This document shows, piece by piece, positions 25,747-32,688 of a stretch of DNA of 64,000 bases. Position 1 is the stretch's first letter, and every line of letters starts with the position of its first letter. Under the pieces are notes generated by a model. It did not search any database and was not told where the DNA came from. It was given only the letters and a program-made list of their open reading frames with translations. The stretch lies in the NCBI RefSeq assembly GCF_014698795.1, contig NZ_JACJTR010000003.1, positions 1 through 64,000 of the forward strand, read 5' to 3'. This DNA comes from Nostoc sp. FACHB-892. Its GTDB lineage: Bacteria > Cyanobacteriota > Cyanobacteriia > Cyanobacteriales > Nostocaceae. Made by a program: the position numbers and the translations under genes.

Positions 25747-26098
25747 TAATTGTTACTAATATTCTGATTTTTCTTTATCAACTGAACCTAACACCGCAAC
25801 AATTACAAGGATTTTTCTACACGGCGGCGCTAATACCATGCCAACTTTCAGCCACTTGTCCTAGTGGGTTGGAGAGTCACGTGATACCAGAATGGATGAC
25901 CTTGATTACATCTCAATTCTTGCATGGTGGTTTTTTACACCTAGCAGGAAATATGTGGTTTATGTGGATTTTTGATAACAACATTGAAGACCGCTTGGGT
26001 CATGTGAAATATTTAATTTTTTATCTGACGTGCGGCGTTTTAGCAGCGCTGTCTCAATGGTTCTTTTCACAGAATTCTACGATTCCTTCGTAAGTGGT

Positions 26099-26128
26099 GC
26101 GATGTCTACGACGGGCTTACGCCTACGC
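26099..26128. repeat. Small dispersed repeat inserted in the rhomboid pseudogene
   Basis: The sequence GCGATGTCTACGACGGGC plus TTACGCCTACGC replaces the rhomboid codons after GCGAT. A nearly identical 29-base copy is carried in frame within cheA at 45511-45539 on the other strand. It belongs to the GC-rich dispersed repeats common in Nostocales. Confidence 0.8.
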
Positions 26129-26399
26129 TGGAATTTTAGGTGCATACATTCTCCGTTTTCCAAAAGCTGAAGTTCTTACCTTAGTTCCCTTGGGATTTTT
26201 CTTAACCACTGTAAGACTTCCGGCATTTTTCTTTCTTGGGTTTTGGTTTGTCCAGCAAGCTTTTTATGGTGTCGCCAGCTTACAGGCTCGCTCCAATATC
26301 GGTATGGAAAGTGGGGGGATTGCTTATTGGGCACACGCAGGAGGCTTTGTTTTTGGAGCAATTCTCGCTCCTCTATTTGGCTTGTATAAGCGCCGTTAG

Positions 26400-26873
26400 A
26401 AAATTTGGCGTTGCACAACAGTGAGATAGATTGGGGGAGGCAGGGGGGGTATTTTGAAAGTTGGTAAATCTTCTGCTTTCTCTAGAACGCTGAAAATTTA
26501 AATATCGGCGTTCAATTGAATTGCTATTAAAAATTAATTTACATTTTTATCGTCACTTTCTACTCACATTTGCTTTCAATCATTAAGAAAGCAGACTCAA
26601 AAGTAATTAGTTTTGTCTCCCTCAATAGCCACAAAATTTGGCTGGTAGTTCTAGGTGCGATCGCTAAACAGCCATAATCATTTGAGTACGTCTTAACAGA
26701 ATATTGCTATTGGCTTTTTCTAGGTAAAAAGATAAATATATTTTTAACTTTTAAATTAAAAATATATCCTCCAAATTCAAAAGTTAATCTTCCAATAGTT
26801 AGATACATATTTAATGAATTCTTTTTAAAATAGTAAATAATAAATCAAAAACACAATACTGGAGAAACATCAA
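26400..26873. other. Intergenic region before the PRC-barrel gene
   Basis: 474 bases without a gene. It holds operator copy 3 at 26552-26583 and otherwise only AT-rich sequence, including a G-rich stretch near 26432. If copy 3 serves the PRC-barrel gene, the leader is about 290 bases long. Confidence 0.5.
26552..26583 (+). promoter_or_regulatory. 11-bp direct repeat operator, copy 3
   Basis: TCACTTTC (26553-26560) and TCACATTT (26564-26571), 11 bases apart, followed by GCTTTCAATCAT. The downstream AATACT of copies 1, 2 and 4 is changed here to AATCAT. The next gene on this strand is the PRC-barrel gene at 26874. Confidence 0.5.
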
Positions 26874-27716
26874 ATGGCACTTGTAAAACTAGAACAATCC
26901 TACCCCGACTATCGTAACGATTCTTCTGGAATAGATGACCTAAACATCAATAACTTTGATGTTTATACAGGGACAAATGAAAAAGTTGGTTCAGTTAAGG
27001 ACATTTTAGTTGATGAACAAACAGGGAAATTCCGCTATTTTATAGTGGATACAGGTATTTGGATTTTTGGTAAAAAAGTCTTGCTACCTGTTGGTCTTGC
27101 CGACGTTCATTATACTGAGAAGCGAATATATGCCAAAGGTCTGACTAGAGAGCAAGTGGAAAACCTGCCTAACTTTGATGACCTAGAAACGCTTGATTAC
27201 GACTATGAAGAGCAAGTACGCGGTGTTTATCGGCCTGCGGTTGCTACTCCTGCTAAGACTCAGCCTGCTGCTTATGACCGCAACACTTACAAACATGAGC
27301 AAGAACCCTCGTTATACAATATCAACGAACAGGATGGTCAAACCCTAAAACTGTACGAAGAACGATTAATTGCTAGCAAACAACGCCGCAAGACAGGAGA
27401 AGTTGCTATTGGTAAACACGTAGAAACTGAAACTGCCAGTGTTGCAGTACCAGTAGAAAAAGAGCGAGTAGTAATTGAGCGTACAAGCCCCACAAATGCT
27501 ACGCCGACTCGTCCAGGTGAGGCAACTTTCCGTGAAGGTGAAGTTGCTCGTATGGATATTTACGAAGAAACGCCCGATATCCGCAAAGAAGCTGTTGTAC
27601 GGGAAGAAGTCCGAGTCAAGAAAGTTGTAGAACAAGAAACAGTTCAAGCTCAAGAAAGTGTTCGGCGCGAAGAACTTGACATAGATACTCAAGGGCATCC
27701 TATTGCAGAGAAGTAA
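26874..27716 (+). CDS. PRC-barrel and DUF2382 (YsnF/AvaK-like) protein
   Basis: A 280-residue soluble protein with an N-terminal PRC-barrel (residues about 20-95, YTGTNEKVGSVKDILVDEQTGKFRYFIVDT). A linker follows, then a C-terminal DUF2382 region (LYEERLIASKQRRKTGEVAIGKHVETETASVAVPVEKERVVIERT and REEVRVKKVVEQETVQAQESVRREELDID). AvaK, an akinete marker of Anabaena, carries this domain, and relatives are general-stress proteins. A GGAG ribosome site precedes the ATG. A 15-bp hairpin follows the gene. Confidence 0.92.
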   Translation: MALVKLEQSYPDYRNDSSGIDDLNINNFDVYTGTNEKVGSVKDILVDEQTGKFRYFIVDTGIWIFGKKVLLPVGLADVHYTEKRIYAKGLTREQVENLPNFDDLETLDYDYEEQVRGVYRPAVATPAKTQPAAYDRNTYKHEQEPSLYNINEQDGQTLKLYEERLIASKQRRKTGEVAIGKHVETETASVAVPVEKERVVIERTSPTNATPTRPGEATFREGEVARMDIYEETPDIRKEAVVREEVRVKKVVEQETVQAQESVRREELDIDTQGHPIAEK

Positions 27717-27746
27717 GCTTTTTTTCGCATAAATTAAAAGCTCTCA

Positions 27747-27786
27747 TTTAAAGTCCCTCTCTCAAGGTTGGGAGAGGGACTTTAAA
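27747..27786 (+). terminator. Hairpin after the PRC-barrel gene
   Basis: TTTAAAGTCCCTCTC (27747-27761) is perfectly complementary to GAGAGGGACTTTAAA (27772-27786). The 15-bp stem with a 10-base loop would terminate transcription, although only a short T-run follows. Confidence 0.65.
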
Positions 27787-27813
27787 ATTATCTCTTCAGA
27801 GCAAGCAAAGTAA

Positions 27814-28237
27814 ATGGCACAAGTAGAGCATCCCTCTCCTGGTAAATTGCTGGGGGCTGGTAGGTCAGGATAGGTATTTTTAGTAGCTAGCCAGGAAGGT
27901 TTAATAGCAAGAAAAATATTTTATACAGACAAAATTGCAGGCATAATTCATTACTTTTTCTTTGGTTCTCCAAATCCGTATATTTGGAATGAAGATGCCA
28001 TAAAATGTGCTTTTTATCGCCGCAAGATTCTTAATGAGTTAGTTCAGTTTTGGTTTAATGATAAATTAAAAGTTGCAGAAGCGATCGCCACCTCGTGAAA
28101 TCAAGAATTTAAAGCTAACCAAAGATATTTTAATTATTAATTGGCAATTTGACTTAGTTGAATCTGCTAAGATTTCCGAGGCGCAATGGAAGCGAAAAAC
28201 TGTGCCTAAATCAATGAATTATTTTTTACTTTAACCA
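27814..28237 (+). pseudogene. Degraded gene of unknown family
   Basis: A short start (MAQVEHPSPGKLLGAGRSG then TAG) is followed in another frame by an open stretch from 27874 to 28098. This encodes EGLIARKIFYTDKIAGIIHYFF, SPNPYIWNEDAIKCAFYRR and KILNELVQFWFNDKLKVAEAIATS before a TGA. A third frame then encodes DILIINWQFDLVESAKISEAQWKRKTVPKSMNYFLL. The composition looks coding throughout, so this is a gene broken by at least two frameshifts or stops. I cannot name the family. Confidence 0.55.
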
Positions 28238-28297
28238 CTTAATAAATTGAGTTTTTCTTAAATAGTCATAGATTTTTTTTTAAATTATAATAATTGA

Positions 28298-28344
28298 AAA
28301 ACAAGATATCTGATCTTACAAAAAAGCCGGATATCTTATTTTTA
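28298..28344 (-). terminator. Bidirectional-type terminator of the P-type ATPase gene
   Basis: AAAAACAAGATATC (28298-28311) pairs with GATATCTTATTTTT (28331-28344) with one mismatch. It lies 25 bases beyond the ATPase stop codon, with A/T runs on both sides. Confidence 0.75.
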
Positions 28345-28369
28345 AGAAATGGTTAAGTATGGCTATAGT

Positions 28370-31105
28370 TCAGTCAAGAGGGTCAAAAAGGTTGACTAAA
28401 GCGGATACTACAACCATTGGCGATCCTATAAGGAAGCAAATTAACCATTGGTTCAAGTTTAATGGTGCTGTGTTAAATAAGGTGTTCATTAAACTCCATT
28501 GACTGAAAACGATTTGTAAAAATATCGTAGAAACAATTCCAATAAGAATTGCAGTACTATCGCTGATTTCACCCCCTTTACCACGTAATTTACCCAGAAA
28601 AGCTCTTCCTAAGTGGCTAATACTTAAAAGGTAAAAAACTCTGCCTGCTACTAAAGCCTGAATTGCCATTGTCCGGGCTAAATCGATATTTCCTGTGGTT
28701 TGTCTTATCCATTCAAATACACCAAAAATCAAAATCCAGTTAAAGATGGAAATTGCCACGATGCGCTTGACTAAACTTTGGGAAAGTAATGATTCGCGGG
28801 GGTTACGCGGTGGTTGTTGCATCACCCGTTCAGACCTCGGCTCAAAGGCTAAGGGTACAGTCATGGCGATGGAATTAACCATATTCAACCACAGAACTTG
28901 TAAAGACAAAATCGGTAATTCTCTAGCAAGCAGTACGCTAATTAAAATCGTCATCGATTCGCCACCATTAACTGGGAGAATGAAGGCGATCGCTTTAAGC
29001 AGATTTCGATAAACAGTCCGCCCTTCCTCAACTGCTGCTTCTATAGAGGCGAAGTTATCATCAGTCAAAATCATGTCTGCGGCTTCTTTTGCTACCTCTG
29101 TACCAGCGCCGCCCATCGCAATACCAATATCTGCTTGTTTCAGGGCAGGTGCGTCGTTGACACCATCCCCTGTCATCGCAACAACCTCGCCTTTAGACTG
29201 TAGTGCTTCAACAATACGCAGTTTCTGTTCTGGTGCAACGCGAGCAAACACTGCCCCATCTTCTATTGCTGTGGCGAGTTCTGATTCACCCATGCGGCTA
29301 AGTTCACTTCCTGTAAAAGCCAGAACTTCCCCATTTTTGTTGAAGCCCATACTCTGAGCGATCGCAGCAGCAGTTACAGCATGATCGCCTGTAATCATTT
29401 TGACTTGGATACCAGCTTCTTGACAGGCTTGCACCGCTTTGATTGCTTCTGCTCTAGGCGGATCGATCATCCCCTGCAATCCCAAGAAAATCAAATTATT
29501 TTCGATATCTGTATGATCAAGGGAATCTTGAGTAACTGGCACAGATTTTTTGGCAAAGGCTAGCACCCGTAATCCTTGACGAGCCATTGCATCAACTTGC
29601 TGATGCACCGTTTCTGCATTTACAGAGGCAAGGTTTCCCTTTACATCCAACATCTGTTGAGAACGTTGGAGAATTGCTTCAACCGAACCTTTAACAAAGA
29701 TAGTTCTGTGTTTTTGTTCACCTCTCAATGACGAATCATGCAAAGTCGCCATGTATTGGAACTCAGACTCAAACGGGATGGCATCTAACCTGGGCATTTC
29801 CTCTTCTAAAAGGCTGTGGGTAAGCTCAACTTTATTGGCAACAGCGATTAATGCTCCCTCTGTGGGATCGCCTACAACCTGCCACTGCCCTTCATTTGTT
29901 TCTAGGTGCGAATCATTACATAACAATCCAGCTTTTAGACATTCTTCAAGAGCGGGGAAATTGTTCCAATTTACTGGCTTTTCATCGAGTAAAATTTCTC
30001 CTTCTGGAGCATAGCCTACACCACTGACAGTATAATACTCGCCTCCTACATATATTGCTTGTACAGTCATCTGATTTTCAGTTAGCGTACCAGTTTTGTC
30101 AGAGCAGATAACTGTAGCACCACCAAGGGTTTCCACTGCTGGCAATTTGCGAACAATCGCATGACGCCGGGCCATGCGGGAAACACCTATTGCTAGTGTA
30201 ACTGTAACTACTGCTGGCAATCCTTCAGGAATAGCACTGACAGCAAAGGCGATCGCAGCTTCAAACATTTCTGTCCAGGAGTAGCCGTATCCCAGCCCAA
30301 CTGCAAACATGAATGCTGCTATGCCCAAAATTATGTACAGCAAAGTACGGCTGAATTTATCAAATTTGCGGGTTAAAGGAGTTTTCAGGGTGGTTCCTTG
30401 CTCCATTAACTGGGAAATGCACCCGGTTTCTGTGGCATCTCCAATGGCAACAACAATACCCCTGCCAGTGCCAAAAGTAACAAAGCTACCAGCATAAGCC
30501 ATATTGATGCGTTCTGCTAAAGCTGCATCTAGACTTAGCGGTTCCGTGTTTTTTTCAATTGCAATTGATTCGCCCGTCAGTGCTGATTCATTCACTTGCA
30601 GATTTCGTAGTTGCACCAAACGCAAATCTGCTGGTACTTTGTCTCCAGAAGTAAGTAGTACTACATCCCCTGGTACTAACTCTGTAGAAGAAACTTGTAC
30701 TTTTTCACCATTGCGAATGATGGTTGCATTGGTTTGCACTGAAGAAGCTAAGGCTGCGATCGCACTTTCAGCTTTAGATTCTTGCACAAAACCAATAATG
30801 GCGTTAATCAGAGTTACACCCCAAATCACCCCAGCATTCACCCACTGTCCCAAAAACGCCTTGATTGCACCCGCAATCAACAAAATATAAAGTAGCGGTT
30901 GGTTAAATTGCAACAAAAATCGTAGCAATGGACTTTTTCCAGGTTTGCTTTTGAGTTCGTTAGCACCAAAACGCTCTCGTCTTTTTGCCGTAATATCAGA
31001 GTTTAAACCCGTTTCTAAATTACTATCTAAATGCCGAGTTACTTCTTGTACAGACAGATGATGCCATTGGCTTGACTGAATTATCTCTTTTGGTGTTGCT
31101 GTCAT
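28370..31105 (-). CDS. P-type (type II) cation-transporting ATPase
   Basis: A membrane ATPase of 911 residues from the ATG at 31105 (a GTG at 31129 is in frame). It has the actuator motif TGES, the TM4 motif AIPEGLPAVVTVTLA, the phosphorylation site DKTGTLT and the hinge MTGDGVNDAPALKQADIGIAMG. The layout matches Ca2+ and related pumps such as PacL. In the TM6 region it has LNMVNSIAMTVPLAFEP, lacking the Asp found in the SERCA NxxTDxxP motif, so calcium specificity is doubtful. Operator copy 4 lies about 100 bases upstream. Confidence 0.93.
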   Translation of the reverse strand: MTATPKEIIQSSQWHHLSVQEVTRHLDSNLETGLNSDITAKRRERFGANELKSKPGKSPLLRFLLQFNQPLLYILLIAGAIKAFLGQWVNAGVIWGVTLINAIIGFVQESKAESAIAALASSVQTNATIIRNGEKVQVSSTELVPGDVVLLTSGDKVPADLRLVQLRNLQVNESALTGESIAIEKNTEPLSLDAALAERINMAYAGSFVTFGTGRGIVVAIGDATETGCISQLMEQGTTLKTPLTRKFDKFSRTLLYIILGIAAFMFAVGLGYGYSWTEMFEAAIAFAVSAIPEGLPAVVTVTLAIGVSRMARRHAIVRKLPAVETLGGATVICSDKTGTLTENQMTVQAIYVGGEYYTVSGVGYAPEGEILLDEKPVNWNNFPALEECLKAGLLCNDSHLETNEGQWQVVGDPTEGALIAVANKVELTHSLLEEEMPRLDAIPFESEFQYMATLHDSSLRGEQKHRTIFVKGSVEAILQRSQQMLDVKGNLASVNAETVHQQVDAMARQGLRVLAFAKKSVPVTQDSLDHTDIENNLIFLGLQGMIDPPRAEAIKAVQACQEAGIQVKMITGDHAVTAAAIAQSMGFNKNGEVLAFTGSELSRMGESELATAIEDGAVFARVAPEQKLRIVEALQSKGEVVAMTGDGVNDAPALKQADIGIAMGGAGTEVAKEAADMILTDDNFASIEAAVEEGRTVYRNLLKAIAFILPVNGGESMTILISVLLARELPILSLQVLWLNMVNSIAMTVPLAFEPRSERVMQQPPRNPRESLLSQSLVKRIVAISIFNWILIFGVFEWIRQTTGNIDLARTMAIQALVAGRVFYLLSISHLGRAFLGKLRGKGGEISDSTAILIGIVSTIFLQIVFSQWSLMNTLFNTAPLNLNQWLICFLIGSPMVVVSALVNLFDPLD

Positions 31106-31201
31106 CTTATTCGCCCTAAAATTTAACACTGACAGGGTAAATTAAGACTATTAACTGTTATTTTAGTTTTTAGCTAATTACTAAAGTTGACCTGTAGATT
31201 T

Positions 31202-31234
31202 AGTATTAGAAACAAATGTGATTTAAAAGTGAGC
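31202..31234 (-). promoter_or_regulatory. 11-bp direct repeat operator, copy 4 (minus strand)
   Basis: Read on the minus strand: TCACTTTT (31232-31225), then TCACATTT (31221-31214), 11 bases apart, followed by GTTTCTAATACT ending at 31202. It is directed at the P-type ATPase gene, whose start is 97 bases downstream. Confidence 0.6.
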
Positions 31235-31436
31235 GTAATAAGAAGGAGTCAGAATTCAGAATAACTCTATGAATTCAGGGATTTCTAGAAAGCTGCTAAT
31301 ATTTCTTCTTTACTTTTTTTAACGTAGACGCATTCGCGTAGCGTCTCCTAGAGAAGCGGCTTGCCGCAGGCTACCGCAGAGGCGCAGAGGACACAGAGAG
31401 ACGGAAAAAATGCTTAACTAAACCGTATTGAGCTAT

Positions 31437-31461
31437 AACGCACCAATTCGAGCGGTGCGTT
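31437..31461 (-). terminator. Hairpin downstream of the alaS 3' fragment
   Basis: AACGCACC (31437-31444) pairs with GGTGCGTT (31454-31461). It lies 16 bases past the stop of the alaS fragment and may be the original alaS terminator. Confidence 0.55.
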
Positions 31462-31476
31462 ACACTTCTCTCTGTG

Positions 31477-31794
31477 TTAACCTAACGCGGACTTTAACTC
31501 AGTTTCCGCTTGTTCCAACGCCTCTGGTAATTTACTCGCATCGCGTCCACTGGCTTGAGCTAAGTTCGGTCTTCCACCGCCGCCGCCGCCGCATATTTTA
31601 GCGATCGCACCTACAAATTTACCAGCTTGCAAACCTTTTTTATTTACTTCAGAACTAAAAGCCGCAACTATACTTACCTTCCCAGCTTCCGGAACAGAAC
31701 CTAGTACCACTGCAACGTTACCAATTTTTTGCAGTAACCTTTCCGCCGCAGTTTTCAAGGATTCCGGGTCAACGTCTTCCATTTGCGCTACCAA
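31477..31794 (-). pseudogene. Duplicated 3' end of alaS (C-terminal DHHA1 region)
   Basis: About 105 codons nearly identical in protein to the last 105 residues of the complete AlaS encoded at 32689-35331. They match from VAQ(M/L)[16 protein letters not shown] to the glycine-rich [13 protein letters not shown] tail and the common stop region. The only available start is a TTG, and upstream in-frame codons (about 31860-31795) are unrelated to AlaS. A stand-alone DHHA1 fragment has no known role here. It is best read as a partial duplication, possibly the displaced original 3' end of alaS. Confidence 0.85.
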
Positions 31795-31925
31795 GATTTG
31801 ATAATGTTTAATTGCGCCAAGAATAGCGAAATCAATTTGAGAAGCAATATAACTTAGCTAATCCGAGATTTAGATGAGCGATCGCTGTCTTTGCAAGAGA
31901 GATATTAACCTAAACAGTAGAGAGA

Positions 31926-32352
31926 TCATCCTAACTCACCACTTTCATCCAAATATTTCAGGAAAGAATTAACGCCCAGTAACTGAATACTATAGCTTGC
32001 CATTAGCGCTCTCAAGTCATCATCAGCCCGCAAGTCATCATCTCCAGATACGATAATTCCCGCCTCACCATCAATCGCTGTTGCCAACACAGGTAAATCT
32101 TTAGGATCTCGACAATTAGGCGGAATAGTTTTCAATTCAACCCATAATGAGCGGTACTGCAACTGTTGTTCCAGGCGAATCGCCTGACTCGGATCAATCC
32201 GCTTTCTTAAACGGGAGTTCTTCCATGAGAGGTTGACTCATTACCAACTGGAATTTATGTTGATTAAATGCTTCCAAAATCGGCAACGTAACTCGTCCTT
32301 TTAGCAAAATGCGAATCCAAATATTGGTGTCAATGACTACTCGCAACGTCAT
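31926..32352 (-). pseudogene. PIN-domain toxin (COG1569 type), frameshifted
   Basis: The start (ATG at 32352) encodes RVVIDTNIWIRILLKGRVTLPILEAF and LVMSQPLMEEL, a normal PIN N-terminus with its first catalytic Asp, then runs to a TGA after LPFKKAD. The rest continues in another frame as RLRKRIDPSQAIRLEQQL through DPKDLPVLATAIDGEAGIIVSGDDDL to the end at 31926. A short deletion after MEEL explains the shift. A tandem DDLRA duplication sits near the last acidic residues. The toxin is presumably inactive. Its start overlaps the antitoxin stop as ATGA. Confidence 0.8.
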
Positions 32353-32588
32353 ATCGGCTGGGATTGCTGACGCACAGCTTTAATTTCAGCCATGATGTCA
32401 TCGTCTGTAATATCATCAACTGGGGGTTCGGCATAAAGTTCTTGAATTAAAGCCGTCAAATCTGAATGTAAATCTAGTTGAATCAAGGCTCTGGCGACTT
32501 TTGCCCGTTCATCTGGCTGCAACTGTTGTACCGCCGTAATGAGTTGTTCCAAGGTGATTGGAATTGATACCATGTCGGTAGCTATCAT
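32349..32588 (-). CDS. Antitoxin partner of the broken PIN toxin
   Basis: A 79-residue acidic helical protein (ITLEQLITAVQQLQPDERAKVARALIQLDL, then ELYAEPPVDDITDDDIMAEIKAVRQQ). Its stop codon overlaps the toxin start by four bases, as usual in type II toxin-antitoxin operons. Antitoxins of this form pair with COG1569 PIN toxins in cyanobacteria. The start could be the first ATG or MVSIPI six codons on. With the toxin frameshifted, it is an orphan. Confidence 0.7.
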   Translation of the reverse strand: MIATDMVSIPITLEQLITAVQQLQPDERAKVARALIQLDLHSDLTALIQELYAEPPVDDITDDDIMAEIKAVRQQSQPI

Positions 32589-32688
32589 GATCGTTTCTTA
32601 AATTGTAGTGCGATTTAAAAAATGTCAAAGGCAGGCAAGACTTGGCGTGAGCTTCGTCGAATCCTGCCCGCCCCACAAGAGAAGATAA

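Larger units (their letters stand above)
25568..26399 (+). pseudogene. Rhomboid intramembrane serine protease, disrupted twice
   Basis: The N-terminus (MVPLRDNNPTTITPYVTYGLI from the GTG at 25568) is split from the rest by a 116-bp MITE at 25631-25746. Past the MITE the frame resumes with VTNILIFLYQLNL and continues through HLAGNMWFMWIF. A second lesion lies at 26091-26128: the TTAGGTGCG part of the expected LGASGAIAG codons is lost, a TAA stop appears, and a small dispersed repeat is inserted. The downstream part (ILGAYILRFPKAEVLTL, AHAGGF) stays in frame. The catalytic GxSG segment is destroyed, so the protease is dead. Confidence 0.88.
31106..31476. other. Intergenic region with operator, dispersed repeats and hairpin
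   Basis: 371 bases between the ATPase start and the alaS fragment end. They hold operator copy 4 (31202-31234), a GC-rich dispersed repeat block (about 31322-31400, with GTAGACGCATTCGCGTAGCG and CGCAGAGGCGCAGAGG) and a hairpin at 31437-31461. Confidence 0.5.
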
